Shown: positions 25,411-34,961, counted from the first letter of the stretch. The stretch is 64,000 bases of DNA from Bacteroidales bacterium (GCA_030654075.1 JAURYB010000084.1:112421-176420), one strand, 5' to 3'. The notes: generated from the letters alone by a model not told the origin. A program made the numbers and translations.

Positions 25411-25929
25411 TTAGTGTTTTTCAATAACTTCGTGCGAATGCATTATCTTATCAGTATATGCCAAAAGGACTGCTGATAGTAAGAAGACGATGTGAATGGC
25501 AATTTGTAAAATAGCGTCCTGCAAAGGAATATTATGAATATCAATAAATGTCTTTAACAAATGTACTCCCGAAATACTTACAAGTGAAATAATAAGCTTG
25601 ATTTTTAAGGTACTTGCATTTATTTTAGTTAACCAGTCAGGCTTATCAACATGGCTGTCAAACTCAATTTTGCTTACAAAAGTCCAATACCCTCCAATAA
25701 ATACAACCACTAACAGGTTAATAACCATTGATATATCGATCAGCCCTAAAATGGAGAGCATAATAGTATTTTCAGTTAACGTAGAAAAGTCTTTAATCAG
25801 ATGCCATAATTCCTTCATAAACTTCACGGAATATAAAACCGAGGCAACAATAAGCCCCAGGTAAACGGGCATTTGCAGCCAGCGGCTAAAAAAGATAAAT
25901 TGTTCTAATTTCTTCTCAAACTTTAACAT
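25411..25929 (-). CDS. YqhA/UPF0114-family membrane protein
   Basis: A 172-residue protein with four predicted membrane helices. The segments LGLIDISMVINLLVVVFIGGYWTFVSK and INASTLKIKLIISLVSISGVHLLKTFI (shown as family features) match the most conserved parts of the UPF0114/YqhA family. Function is not established; the family has been linked to ion transport by fold prediction only. It is a single gene with 186 bp and 375 bp of flanking intergenic DNA. Confidence 0.85.
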   Translation of the reverse strand: MLKFEKKLEQFIFFSRWLQMPVYLGLIVASVLYSVKFMKELWHLIKDFSTLTENTIMLSILGLIDISMVINLLVVVFIGGYWTFVSKIEFDSHVDKPDWLTKINASTLKIKLIISLVSISGVHLLKTFIDIHNIPLQDAILQIAIHIVFLLSAVLLAYTDKIMHSHEVIEKH

Positions 25930-26304
25930 ATTTTGTTTTTAAATTATGGGTTAGATCTCGTCCTGAATAGTTATTAACATGGGGCAATAGAGTTTGTTTT
26001 TGATATTTAAGTATTTAACATGTTTTAAGAAAGTTATGTAAAACAGAATCTGCAACAATCCGGTGGTGCTTCATGAAATACCTTCTACTCAATAATACCT
26101 GGCAGCATAAAATTACCCATAAATGATTGACAATTATTTCAGTGCAAAGCAGGTAACATACCCGCGGAAGTAAGCATCGCACTAAAAATACCAAGAGACT
26201 GTCAACGTTTTTTGAATTTACGAACCTTTGTTAACTTCAATGAGTATGAATTACCTTCCTTTTCAAACTTTTGAGTATCTTTAGGCAGTTAAAATTCAAA
26301 AAAT
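25930..26304. other. 375-bp intergenic region between YqhA-like and EamA genes
   Basis: Divergent promoters are expected. TATCTTTA at 26276-26283, one mismatch from TAnnTTTG, lies 21 nt before the EamA ATG. Nothing else was recognised. Confidence 0.4.
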
Positions 26305-27207
26305 ATGATCTGGACAAAACGCTGGTTTCAGTTTAGTATTTTAATGATGCTGGCATTTGTCTGGGGAAGCTCATTTATCCTTATGAAGATCGGGATGAAG
26401 AGTTTCAGCAGCGACCAGGCGGCGGCTTTGCGTATTTTGATGGCTTCTCTTGTATTGTTGCCAATCGCTATCAAACAAATTAAAGCATTGCAGCGTAAAG
26501 ACCTGAAAAGTTTGCTGATAGCCGGATTTATAGGCAGCTTTTTCCCTGCATTCCTCTTCATGAAAGCCGAAACACAGATAGACAGCGCTTTGGCAGGAAT
26601 GCTCAATTCCCTGACTCCGGTTTTTACGCTCATTGTTGGCCTGCTTTTTCACCGGACTGCGTTTAAGTGGATGCAGGTCGTTGGATTGTCAATAGGCCTG
26701 GCAGGCGCTGCCGGGTTGATTCTGGCAGGCGACGGATTTCACCTGGGTACTATAAATAGTTATGCTCTGTATATTGTTCTTGCTACCTTTTTCTATGCCA
26801 TCAGTATGAATCAGATCAAATCCAAACTACCCCATTTAACAGGTATTCAGGTTACATCTTTTTCCTTTCTGTTTATTGGCCCGGTGGCATTGATATACCT
26901 GTTAACAACAAATTTTGCGCCTGTTTTGGCTAATCCAGGATGGCCATTGCATTTGCTGGCACTGGCGGCACTCGGTATTTTAGGATCGGCGGTAGCCATG
27001 TTATTTATGAATAGCCTAATACGGTATTCTTCGGCTGTTGCCGCATCATCAGTTACGTATATTATCCCCATCTTTGCCATTATGTGGGGGCTGCTTTATG
27101 GCGAAAAAGTGACCTTGCTTCATTTGATTTGTATGTGCTTTATCCTGGCAGGTGTTTACCTCATCAACTGGAAAAGAAAAAACAAGCTACAAAACATATC
27201 AAAATGA
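26305..27207 (+). CDS. EamA/DMT-family transporter (RhaT/YdcZ-like exporter)
   Basis: A 300-residue protein with ten predicted membrane helices formed from two EamA halves (about 10-140 and 150-290). Typical motifs are visible: FVWGSSFILMKIG in TM1, DSALAGMLNSLTPVFTLIVG at the end of the first half, and ASSVTYIIPIFAIMWGLLYGE at the end of the second. DMT proteins export amino acids, nucleotide precursors or other metabolites; the substrate is not predictable. Its TGA overlaps the next ATG by 4 nt, so it is probably co-translated with the 27204 gene. Confidence 0.9.
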   Translation: MIWTKRWFQFSILMMLAFVWGSSFILMKIGMKSFSSDQAAALRILMASLVLLPIAIKQIKALQRKDLKSLLIAGFIGSFFPAFLFMKAETQIDSALAGMLNSLTPVFTLIVGLLFHRTAFKWMQVVGLSIGLAGAAGLILAGDGFHLGTINSYALYIVLATFFYAISMNQIKSKLPHLTGIQVTSFSFLFIGPVALIYLLTTNFAPVLANPGWPLHLLALAALGILGSAVAMLFMNSLIRYSSAVAASSVTYIIPIFAIMWGLLYGEKVTLLHLICMCFILAGVYLINWKRKNKLQNISK

Positions 27208-27662
27208 TGGTAAAAAACAAACTTGATAAATCATTCGGGCCTTCAGGAACGTTTGCAGGCTACACCATTTTTATCATTGGATTGATAACAACGTATTCAA
27301 ACTGGGGCGGACTAATCCCGGTTTTAATAGGTGCCTTTATGGGGTTTTCGTCAACAAGCACTTTGATTAACCTTGATAAAAAACGGATTAAGTATTCTAA
27401 TAACCTGTTTGGCTTTATTAAAACCGGAAAATGGATTAACATTGATCCTACAATGAAACTAGGCATCAAAGAATCAAATATTACCTGGACGACTTTCAGC
27501 AGAAGCAACCGCTCAATTGATACGGTTAAAAAAGATTTCAGAATAGCTCTCTTTGATGCTGAAGAGAATGAAATTATGGAGATCAGCAAAAATAATTCAC
27601 CCGAAACAGCAATGGACCAGCTTAATATATTTGCCAGTCGGTTGGGGTTAAGCGTGTTATGA
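27204..27662 (+). CDS. Small two-TM protein coupled to the EamA transporter
   Basis: From the ATG at 27204 (overlapping the EamA stop), 152 residues. Two membrane helices (about 14-36 and 40-55) are followed by a soluble beta-rich C-terminal half (KRIKYSNNLFGFIKTGKWINI onwards) that resembles a membrane-proximal PH-like domain. I do not recognise a named family. An open frame extends upstream into the EamA gene but without a plausible start. The overlap suggests co-expression, perhaps as an accessory subunit; direct evidence is lacking. Confidence 0.65.
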   Translation: MMVKNKLDKSFGPSGTFAGYTIFIIGLITTYSNWGGLIPVLIGAFMGFSSTSTLINLDKKRIKYSNNLFGFIKTGKWINIDPTMKLGIKESNITWTTFSRSNRSIDTVKKDFRIALFDAEENEIMEISKNNSPETAMDQLNIFASRLGLSVL

Positions 27663-27902
27663 GATTTTCGGGATAAATTTCCGCTTGTTGTGTTAACCAC
27701 ACTCCTGTTTTACCAACAGGTAAGAGACTAATCCGGCAATAGCTGTTCATATACTGAAGTTATTCAGTACAAGCCCTTGGGGGATAATACTTTCCTCCTT
27801 ACAAAAAGCAGGGATTGCCAGGCGCGACCTAAAAAAAATAAAAATTTCCGGTGCCGGAAACACAATTTCAATTCAGATGTTAATTAAAAAAAACCAGGCA
27901 TT

Positions 27903-29111
27903 ATGAGGTTTATGGTACTTATACTGATTTTAAAATGTGGTATTTGTTTTTCACAAACCGGAAAGGATAGTTTAAACAAAATAAACCTGAATCAGGTATT
28001 CTATGCAAATACGCTGGCAACACACCCCTTCGGAATATTCATATCCAGGATAAATAGCAACTTCCAGGTAAAATCATCGCCAAGGATATCAGTAGCTATA
28101 AATATTTCGAACGGAAATATATGGCTTCCTTATGTGAAAGCTTATTTGCCTTTGACCGAAGCTGATAAATCAGCAATGCGCAATATAGGTTGGCATGAAA
28201 GGGCCTATAATTACGATACAATAAACACTCCTTCCAAAACTATTGGGTCTCTTGCAGATGGGATTATCAGGTTATACCAGATTAAGATTGTCATTCCACT
28301 GTCAGCCAACCAGGAATTGAAAATAAATACACGTATGTTTTCACTTGATCCTGGAAACAGCCCCTATGCTTCTTTAACAAGTGATAAGTTTATCGAATGG
28401 TTTCATTCGAATATATCCGGAGGCGAAGATCCTTTTGCCCGGAAAGCCTATGGATTTAACCAGGCGAAAATTAGTTATACAGATAAAAATGGCAGGACAT
28501 TTAACGTTGACAACGGAGATTTTATATTCTCAGGAATCGATCTGTCGTATTACCGTTACCCGAATTTTAAACCTCTTGAAAACAGAAATATCTATACCAA
28601 TTTCGGGTTGCAGTTAGGCATAAATATAAATTCAATAAATCCCGGTCTGGATTTTGGATTTAATCCATCCATTATAAAAAAAATAAATTTTAAACAAGGG
28701 AATGAACTCCGTTTTGGAGTTAGCCTGGGGGCTTTACGTCACAGTGTATTTCAATCCGGGGATCATGTGCAACTAAGCAACAACATGTTTTTACTTAGTT
28801 CCGAATTCCTGTTGGGTTATGTAATACCATTTAAAAACAACAGCTATTTCTCCATTGCAACAACTTACTATATCCAGAATTCATATAATAAACGAAGTGA
28901 TTTTGATGATATGGTATTAGTGGGAAAAAGAATCAAAAGTCACTGGCACTATGCTGTTTCGCACCTGTACCGAACCATAACCGCCAATAATCTAATTTTA
29001 TCTTATTCAAAAGGCGCATTTGCTATTTCGGTATATGCAAGGGAAGATCTTTTGGTAGATAATGCCCCCGATGTACAAACAGGTATTGGCATGCAAATGA
29101 GTTTTAAATAA
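27903..29111 (+). CDS. Secreted, probably outer-membrane beta-barrel-type protein of unknown function
   Basis: A 402-residue protein with a short signal peptide (about 1-18, ending CFSQ). The chain is rich in alternating polar/aromatic strands (SPRISVAINISNGNIWLPYV, NGRTFNVDNGDFIFSGIDLS, NIYTNFGLQLGINI, LRFGVSLGALRHS, LLLGYV-type strands) and ends in aromatic GIGMQMSFK, as outer-membrane barrels do. I cannot assign a family. It resembles proteins in the DUF3187/porin-like group only in general character. It is transcribed alone and ends directly at a bidirectional terminator. Confidence 0.7.
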   Translation: MRFMVLILILKCGICFSQTGKDSLNKINLNQVFYANTLATHPFGIFISRINSNFQVKSSPRISVAINISNGNIWLPYVKAYLPLTEADKSAMRNIGWHERAYNYDTINTPSKTIGSLADGIIRLYQIKIVIPLSANQELKINTRMFSLDPGNSPYASLTSDKFIEWFHSNISGGEDPFARKAYGFNQAKISYTDKNGRTFNVDNGDFIFSGIDLSYYRYPNFKPLENRNIYTNFGLQLGININSINPGLDFGFNPSIIKKINFKQGNELRFGVSLGALRHSVFQSGDHVQLSNNMFLLSSEFLLGYVIPFKNNSYFSIATTYYIQNSYNKRSDFDDMVLVGKRIKSHWHYAVSHLYRTITANNLILSYSKGAFAISVYAREDLLVDNAPDVQTGIGMQMSFK

Positions 29112-29147
29112 GAAAAGGCTGTCCCAAAGTTGAGACAGCCTTTTCTT
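29110..29147. terminator. Bidirectional terminator between convergent genes
   Basis: AAGAAAAGGCTGTC and GACAGCCTTTTCTT form a 14-bp perfect stem. It serves the 27903 gene (+) and the 29161 gene (-). Confidence 0.9.
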
Positions 29148-29160
29148 AACTTAGTGCAAT

Positions 29161-30018
29161 TTAATTTACAACAATATAACTTGCCGGCAGTTCTCCGCCG
29201 GATACAATTGCAGCTATATATTGAACCTGGGCATGAGTAAAATCTCCTGAAATCTCGCAGTTTCCGCCATTTATTTCTCCATGTACAACAGGGGCATAAA
29301 GCACATTGTTATCTATTACTATGGCAATGGCTTTGTCAAGATTACGTTTTGTGACATCAGCCCAAACCTGTATGGCAGGCGTTTTGAACTTAAACAAAAT
29401 ATTGTCTTTTTGCCTGTCAGCATCATGTTTCGCTTCAAAACTCTGAATGTCAGTGCCGGTTAATGGGATGCGGCTACCTTCTTCCATTCGCAACGCATAA
29501 AGACAAACCTCAGGATCGTCGAAAAAATTACTCCAGGCAAACTTGCATTTATCACCAAGTTGAAGCGAGTTAAGGTACTGAACAACGGATTTCATTTCAG
29601 TAGCAGAGGTACATCCTATATTTGGCGATGATTCATAATGGTTGCCTTTATCCAGATATTTCAGTAGTGTGCTGTCACCCTTTAAAAGCTGAATCAGGCC
29701 ATGGTAATTATAGGCTTCATAGAATTCAAGCGCGCCTTTCTGCGTGATCAGATTTTCTGTAACTTTCAGATTCTGGATACCGAACAACACAACCTGGATA
29801 TGGTTTTTGCCGGAGATTATTTTTATATCAAATTTCTCCATACTAAACGTTTGTAACCGTTTTGTAATAATATCAGCTGATTGAGAAAGAGTAAGTGCTG
29901 ATGTTTTGCTGTCGGTTGATTGAATGAGAATGGTGTGTGTGTGTGGTTTTTTTACAAAGCCCATTGCAGTTATTCCAAAGAATAGCATTGCAATCATTGA
30001 ATAAAGTATCGATTTCAT
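29161..30018 (-). CDS. Stand-alone SecD P1-like periplasmic protein
   Basis: A 285-residue protein with a signal or anchor segment (about 3-22). The mature part resembles the first periplasmic domain of SecD: an N-terminal ferredoxin-like segment LSQSADIITKRLQTF with HIQVVLFGIQNLKVTENLI, a long insertion (about 115-190), and the C-terminal P1 tail LDKAIAIVIDNNVLYAPVV with NCEISGDFTHAQVQYIAAIVSGGELPA. In SecD this tail is followed by membrane helices, but here the protein stops at residue 285 with no further helix. It cannot be a SecD channel subunit and may bind a translocation partner or have been repurposed. The strength of the match rests on pattern recognition. Confidence 0.78.
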   Translation of the reverse strand: MKSILYSMIAMLFFGITAMGFVKKPHTHTILIQSTDSKTSALTLSQSADIITKRLQTFSMEKFDIKIISGKNHIQVVLFGIQNLKVTENLITQKGALEFYEAYNYHGLIQLLKGDSTLLKYLDKGNHYESSPNIGCTSATEMKSVVQYLNSLQLGDKCKFAWSNFFDDPEVCLYALRMEEGSRIPLTGTDIQSFEAKHDADRQKDNILFKFKTPAIQVWADVTKRNLDKAIAIVIDNNVLYAPVVHGEINGGNCEISGDFTHAQVQYIAAIVSGGELPASYIVVN

Positions 30019-30095
30019 AACAATTAAATTTAAGTTAAAACCAAGCCTCTTCCTAAATGGAAAGGCGAAAAAAAAGAATTAAAATTGGCGGGAAT

Positions 30096-30488
30096 TTAAC
30101 TTAAAACTGGCAAGTCGTCAGTATCAACAGGGTAATACTGGTAATAAAACCTTTGATGAATAATTGGCTTAATATGGAGTTCGGTTTTTCTTAGGGACAA
30201 TAACCAAAAATGTTCTGATCTGTTATTTTCAATTATTTTATGCGAATCACTCAGGATTTTGAAATCTGTGTTTTCGATATTGCGTATTACATATTTCGGT
30301 ACTGAAAACTGGAGTGCATCATTTAAGGCAAATGCATAGTTTTGCTGCTCAGATACTGATTTATAATGGGAATCCCGGGCTGCCGGAGGTTCATTATTAC
30401 CGGCAAAAGCACAAATAAGAATAAAGAACAGAACCATGAAAACAGCGCTGTCCAGATAATTGTTTCTGTATTCTTTTTGTCTTAACAC
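30096..30488 (-). CDS. Small membrane-anchored hypothetical protein
   Basis: A 130-residue protein. One hydrophobic segment (about 14-29) follows a basic N terminus (MLRQKEYRNNYLDS), then a short soluble region rich in His, Tyr and Ser (HFWLLSLRKTELHIKPIIHQRFYYQYYP). I do not recognise it. It lies 77 bp upstream of the SecD-like gene on the same strand, so they could be co-transcribed. Confidence 0.5.
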   Translation of the reverse strand: MLRQKEYRNNYLDSAVFMVLFFILICAFAGNNEPPAARDSHYKSVSEQQNYAFALNDALQFSVPKYVIRNIENTDFKILSDSHKIIENNRSEHFWLLSLRKTELHIKPIIHQRFYYQYYPVDTDDLPVLS

Positions 30489-30789
30489 ACATCAAAGATA
30501 TATGGATATCTTCATTGTCAAACAAAAAGATTAAAATTCTTTTTTCATTTGCAAATATCAGGCATTTATTGACAAATAAAAGCAAGTACCAAATCTTACA
30601 GTTTTTATTTTCTTTTGTGTCCCACTAAAGCAACAAGCTGCTGTTTTTTATTGAAACAAGTGAATTTGATAATATGGAGACTCAATCAGAATATGTTTTA
30701 AGTTGGAGACGGTATTAACTGATAAACAAGACTTCAAAACAGAAATAGAATCCATCTCCTGCAGGTGTTCTCAAATCCTCTAAAAACAC
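30489..30789. other. Intergenic region upstream of leuS
   Basis: About 300 bp, AT-rich, divergent. No element was recognised except the leuS -7 box just beyond its right edge. Confidence 0.4.
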
Positions 30790-30797
30790 TACCTTTG
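30790..30797 (+). promoter_or_regulatory. Putative -7 promoter box for leuS
   Basis: TACCTTTG, a perfect TAnnTTTG match. Transcription would start near 30804, leaving a leader of about 58 nt before the ATG at 30862. Confidence 0.55.
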
Positions 30798-30861
30798 CAC
30801 ACTTCAAAGCTTTACTGCTTATGATACATAAGTGATTAACCTGAAACAATTTACAAACGCA

Positions 30862-33651
30862 ATGGAATACAATTTTGGTGAAGTAGAAAAAAAATGGCAG
30901 AAACAATGGGCTGCGGAAAAGATTTTTAAGACTGAGATAGTTGAGGGGAAACCGAAATATTACGTGCTCGATATGTTTCCATATCCTTCGGGAGCAGGCT
31001 TACACGTCGGTCATCCGCTTGGCTACATAGCTTCCGATATTTTTTCGCGTTATAAAAGGCTGAAAGGCTTTAACGTGCTTCATCCTATGGGTTACGACGC
31101 TTACGGACTTCCGGCTGAGCAATATGCCATTCAAACCGGTACTCACCCGGCAGTTACTACTGAAATTAATCTTGCCCGTTACCGCGAGCAACTCGATAAA
31201 ATTGGCTTCTCATTCGACTGGGACCGTGAAGTGCGCACCTGTGATCCCGGTTATTATAAATGGACTCAATGGACTTTTATCCAGCTTTTCAATTCCTGGT
31301 ACAATAAGAAAACAAATAAAGCAGAGGCTGTCAGTGAACTGGTTTCTGTTTTTGGAACAGAAGGAAATGCTTCAGTTCAGGCTGCCAGCAACGAAACACC
31401 GGTTTTCAGTGCTTCCGAATGGAATGCGATGTCAGAAAAGCAGCAGCAGGAAATCCTGATGCATTACCGCCTGGCTTACCTGGCCGAAACCGCGGTAAAC
31501 TGGTGTCCGGCTCTGGGTACAGTTCTGGCTAACGACGAAGTAAGTGAAGGACATAGTGTTCGCGGAGGTCACCCTGTTGAACGCAAAAAGATGAAACAAT
31601 GGTTGTTGCGTATTACAGCTTATGCCGATCGTTTGCTTGCCGGACTTAATACTATTGACTGGACGGAATCGATCAAGGAAATTCAACGTAACTGGATCGG
31701 GCGTTCGGAAGGCGGAAGTATGCGTTTTGCGCTTGAAAATCATAAAGATATTGATCCGATTGAGGTTTTTACAACCCGTCCTGATACCATATTTGGTGCA
31801 ACCTTTATGGTTCTTGCTCCTGAACATGAACTTGTTTCAAAAATTACCACTCCTGAACACCGCGAAAAAATTGATGCATATGTGAGCTGGGCGAAAAACC
31901 GCACCGAACGCGAGCGCATGACTGAAGTGAAAAAGGTTAGCGGCGAATTTACCGGCGCTTATGCCATAAACCCGTTTACCAATCTGCCGATTCCTATCTG
32001 GATTGCCGATTATGTGTTGATGGGTTACGGAACCGGGGCGATTATGGCTGTTCCTGCGCATGATAGCCGCGACTTCGCTTTCGCCCGCCATTTCAGTTTG
32101 CCTATTGTTCAGGTGGTTAATAAACCAGGTCATGATGCAACTGATCCAGCAACATGGGAGGAATCCTTTGATTCGAAGGAAGGTATTTTGATCAATTCGG
32201 GATTTATAGATGGTTTGCATGTGAAACAAGCTATCAGTGCCGTAATCCGTGAAACCGAAAAACTCGGAATTGGTACCGGTAAAATCAATTTCCGCCTGCG
32301 CGACGCTATTTTCAGTCGCCAGCGTTACTGGGGAGAGCCATTCCCCGTGTTTTACAAGGATGGAATGCCTTACACCTTGCCCGAAGACAAGCTTCCACTG
32401 CTTTTACCTGATGTTGATGCCTACCTTCCTACCGAAAGTGGTGAGCCACCTTTGGCACGAGCTAAAAATTGGATAACCTCTGACGGATATCCTTTGGAAA
32501 CCAATACTATGCCTGGATTCGCAGGATCAAGCGGATATTACCTGCGCTATATGGATCCGCGTAACGACAAGGAATATTTTTCAAAGGAAGCCGTAAATTA
32601 CTGGCAAAGTGTCGATCTGTATATTGGTGGTGCCGAACATGCAACCGGGCATTTGCTGTATTCACGTTTCTGGAATAAATTCTTATTTGATTTAGGTTAT
32701 TCTGTTGTTGAAGAGCCATTCAAAAAACTGATTAACCAGGGAATGATTCAGGGCCGTTCGAGCTTTGTTTACAGGGTAAAAGGAACCAATACCTTTGTTT
32801 CAAACAACCTGCGTCAGCAATATGATGTACAGCAACTGCACGTGGATGTGAATATTGTTGAGAATGATATCCTGGATACCGATAAATTCCGTACCTGGCG
32901 TCCTGATTTTGCGGAAGCTGAATTTATTCTTGAAGACGGTAAATACCATTGCGGATGGGAAGTGGAGAAAATGTCGAAATCCATGCATAATGTGGTAAAT
33001 CCTGATATTCTGATTGAGCGTTATGGAGCGGATACTCTTCGGTTGTACGAAATGTTCCTCGGTCCGTTGGAACAGGCCAAACCCTGGGATACCAGCGGGA
33101 TAGAAGGTGTTTTTCGCTTTATCCGCAAGTTCTGGAGGCTGTTTAACGATTCGGATAACAACTTCCTGGTTTCAGATGAAACTCCAAATGCTGCTGAGCT
33201 TAAAGTATTGCACAAAACGATCAAGAAAATCCAGGATGATACCGAAAGGATTTCTTTCAACACGGCTGTAAGCAGTTTTATGATTTGTGTAAACGAACTT
33301 ACCGAACTGAAGTGCAACAAACGCGCAATTCTGAATGAGTTGGTTATACTGGTTTCGCCCTATGCGCCTCATATTGCTGAAGAACTATGGCAATTGCTTG
33401 GCAATACAGGAAATGTATGCAATGCAACATTTCCGGAATATAATGCTACGTTTACCGCTGATAATTCATTTGCCTACCCGGTTTCATTCAACGGAAAGAC
33501 GCGTTTCACGCTTGAATTGCCAATAGATATGCCGGTTCCGGAAATAGAGAAAGCTGTTTTACAAGCACCCGAAGCACAGAAATGGTTGGGCGGAGTGGCT
33601 CCGAAAAAGGTGATTATTGTTCCGAAAAAGATCGTGAATATTGTGATTTAA
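30862..33651 (+). CDS. leuS: Leucyl-tRNA synthetase
   Basis: LeuRS charges tRNA-Leu with leucine. The class Ia HIGH-type motif is HVGHPLGY near residue 45, and the KMSKS motif is present in [12 protein letters not shown] near 710. The editing (CP1) domain contains [14 protein letters not shown], the post-transfer editing site. The 929-residue length fits; the family consensus start MEYNFxExEKKWQ begins at the ATG at 30862, so the upstream in-frame GTG at 30832 is rejected. No T-box or leader peptide is visible in the short leader. Confidence 0.97.
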   Translation: MEYNFGEVEKKWQKQWAAEKIFKTEIVEGKPKYYVLDMFPYPSGAGLHVGHPLGYIASDIFSRYKRLKGFNVLHPMGYDAYGLPAEQYAIQTGTHPAVTTEINLARYREQLDKIGFSFDWDREVRTCDPGYYKWTQWTFIQLFNSWYNKKTNKAEAVSELVSVFGTEGNASVQAASNETPVFSASEWNAMSEKQQQEILMHYRLAYLAETAVNWCPALGTVLANDEVSEGHSVRGGHPVERKKMKQWLLRITAYADRLLAGLNTIDWTESIKEIQRNWIGRSEGGSMRFALENHKDIDPIEVFTTRPDTIFGATFMVLAPEHELVSKITTPEHREKIDAYVSWAKNRTERERMTEVKKVSGEFTGAYAINPFTNLPIPIWIADYVLMGYGTGAIMAVPAHDSRDFAFARHFSLPIVQVVNKPGHDATDPATWEESFDSKEGILINSGFIDGLHVKQAISAVIRETEKLGIGTGKINFRLRDAIFSRQRYWGEPFPVFYKDGMPYTLPEDKLPLLLPDVDAYLPTESGEPPLARAKNWITSDGYPLETNTMPGFAGSSGYYLRYMDPRNDKEYFSKEAVNYWQSVDLYIGGAEHATGHLLYSRFWNKFLFDLGYSVVEEPFKKLINQGMIQGRSSFVYRVKGTNTFVSNNLRQQYDVQQLHVDVNIVENDILDTDKFRTWRPDFAEAEFILEDGKYHCGWEVEKMSKSMHNVVNPDILIERYGADTLRLYEMFLGPLEQAKPWDTSGIEGVFRFIRKFWRLFNDSDNNFLVSDETPNAAELKVLHKTIKKIQDDTERISFNTAVSSFMICVNELTELKCNKRAILNELVILVSPYAPHIAEELWQLLGNTGNVCNATFPEYNATFTADNSFAYPVSFNGKTRFTLELPIDMPVPEIEKAVLQAPEAQKWLGGVAPKKVIIVPKKIVNIVI

Positions 33652-33665
33652 TAATAAAGTGGTTT

Positions 33666-33735
33666 AATTCCCCGACCCTCAGGGTCGGAAAGTGAAAATT
33701 CCTTTTTGATACCTCGAGGCTCTGCCTCGGGGTAA
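33666..33735. repeat. Twin-hairpin palindromic element R3, copy 2
   Basis: Two hairpins: CCGACCCT/AGGGTCGG and CCTCGAGGC/GCCTCGGGG. The flanks ATTCCCC and GGGGTAAT are themselves inverted, so the whole can fold as a cruciform-like unit. The second hairpin could terminate leuS, but the repeat recurs in other contexts. Confidence 0.6.
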
Positions 33736-33844
33736 TTCATTTCGTTGATAAACAATTAAATATCGCGTTTTTAATGATTTATAGAACGCGGAAGTTTTGT
33801 TTTATTTTGCTGAGGAAAGAATTTGTGTTAGATTTTTGTGATGC

Positions 33845-33875
33845 CTTTCTGGGATAACTTTCTGGGATAACTTTC
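33845..33875. repeat. Perfect tandem duplication of 13 bp
   Basis: CTTTCTGGGATAA occurs twice in direct succession, followed by CTTTC, just before the HsdR remnant. Confidence 0.8.
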
Positions 33876-33891
33876 AAAAGTTGGGGCTTAA

Positions 33892-34266
33892 TGGATTAGA
33901 AATAAGCAAGCCCAGGCACTAAGTGAAGAGCATCAACGTGTAGCCAAAAACGAAATGCCCGAAGCTTAGCAGGAATTATTTTGATTTATTAAATAAAGAA
34001 AAACTCACTCCAAAAGAAGAAAAAAGTGCAAAGCTGGCAGCACGCACCGTATGGAAAAAACTCTTCGGCGCTAAAAACAAAATCCTGATCCAGGAATGGT
34101 GGAAAGAAAAGCCACACGGGAAATAGTCAACCGGGAAATACAATTTTTCACAGCCGACTTATTACCCCGCACCGGCTACGACAGGGTAATATTTCCGCAA
34201 AAAGTTGACGCCACCTTCCATTATTTTTATGAACTGGCGCAATTGGGATCAGGAGTTGCGGCTTAG
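33892..34266 (+). pseudogene. Remnant of a type I restriction endonuclease HsdR C terminus (frameshifted)
   Basis: Three reading frames are needed. Part 1 (33901 onward) reads ALSEEHQRVAKNEMPEA followed by a TAG where a Gln is expected and QELF; part 2 (about 33980-34125) reads DLLNKEKLTPKEEK, then AAR and KILIQEWW; part 3 (about 34102-34266) reads EIVNREI through LPRTGYDRVIFPQKVD to ATFHYFYELAQLG. Joined, they resemble the C-terminal HsdR pattern (an ALTEEHxRA-like block, FDLLxKEKLT, ILIQDWxK, LPxxYDRxIFxxK, FxYxYEYA). At least one stop and two frameshifts are present, so it is dead. No hsdM or hsdS is nearby. It looks like the tail of a decayed or deleted restriction locus. Confidence 0.6.
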
Positions 34267-34429
34267 TCGGCAGGCTAATGTTTTGGATTATCGACTTATA
34301 GTAATCGGTGCTGGTTTTTGTATTTTAATTCAGAAAATAATATAGCTTTTCTGCGAATTATTGTAGGAGTTAGAAAAAGTTGCTTTTCTTGTTAAATAAT
34401 AAAAGTAGTTCAAACAAGGCTAAAAAAAA
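34267..34429. other. Rest of the intergenic region between leuS and glnK
   Basis: AT-rich, nothing recognised. Together with copy R3, the 13-bp duplication and the HsdR remnant, the whole 830-bp interval looks like a decayed insertion site. Confidence 0.35.
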
Positions 34430-34453
34430 GCCCGGGACTTTTACATCCCAGGC
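34430..34453 (-). terminator. Rho-independent terminator of the amt-glnK operon
   Basis: GCCCGGGA and TCCCAGGC form an 8-bp stem with one mismatch; on the minus strand it runs into TTTTTTTT. It lies 30 bp beyond the glnK stop. Confidence 0.8.
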
Positions 34454-34482
34454 CTGACTTGTACCCCAACAAATCAATTCAT

Positions 34483-34830
34483 TTATATAGCGCTTCCGCC
34501 TTTTTCGCCTGTGCGTATCCTGATGCACTGTTCGAGTGGCGTAATAAATATTTTGCCATCTCCAACACTACCTTCCGGGCCGTTTGTACGGGCCGATTTT
34601 AAGATTGTGTTAACGGTAATGTCTACAAACGCTTCATTTACGGCTATTTCAATCTTAATTTTAGGGATGAGATCGGGAACAATAATTTGTCCACGGTACA
34701 TTTCTTCAACCCTTTGCTGTCCGTGACCTGAAACACGGCATACAGTAATTCGTTTTATATCTGCTTCAATAAGCGCTTCGCGCACTTTATCCAGCTGAGT
34801 TTCTCTGATTATTGCGGTTATTAGTTTCAT
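34483..34830 (-). CDS. glnK: P-II signalling protein (GlnK/GlnB family)
   Basis: A 115-residue protein, normal for the family. It senses 2-oxoglutarate and ATP/ADP and gates Amt channels. Typical features are the start MKLITAIIRE, the T-loop CRVSGHGQQRVEEMYRGQ (29-47), the B-loop-like KSARTNGPEGSVGDGKIF with GxxGDGKIF, and the end IRTGEKG. The site equivalent to E. coli Tyr51, which GlnD uridylylates, is Ile50 here (YRGQII rather than YRGAEYM), so covalent control by GlnD is unlikely. It follows amt by 131 bp, a gap occupied by a heptamer tract. Confidence 0.95.
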   Translation of the reverse strand: MKLITAIIRETQLDKVREALIEADIKRITVCRVSGHGQQRVEEMYRGQIIVPDLIPKIKIEIAVNEAFVDITVNTILKSARTNGPEGSVGDGKIFITPLEQCIRIRTGEKGGSAI

Positions 34831-34879
34831 TGTGTATGTCTTTAAGTATTTTATGAAAAAGTTTATGCGTTATAGAGTT

Positions 34880-34959
34880 GGTGCCGGGTGCCGGGTCCAT
34901 GTGCCGTAAATAGATTCTTAAAAGTCAGGTTGGAACCCGGAACCTGGCACTTGGAACCT
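34880..34959. repeat. Two heptamer-periodic tracts in the amt-glnK gap (family R4)
   Basis: The first tract reads GGTGCCG, GGTGCCG, GGTCC (34880-34898); the second reads GGAACCC, GGAACCT, GGCACTT, GGAACCT (34932-34959). The second is roughly the reverse complement of the first, so the transcript could form a hairpin between the two cistrons. Confidence 0.6.
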
Positions 34960-34961
34960 AT

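Noticed and set aside
33652..34482. Intact type I restriction-modification system
   Set aside because: Only a frameshifted HsdR tail of about 120 codons is present; no methylase or specificity subunit.
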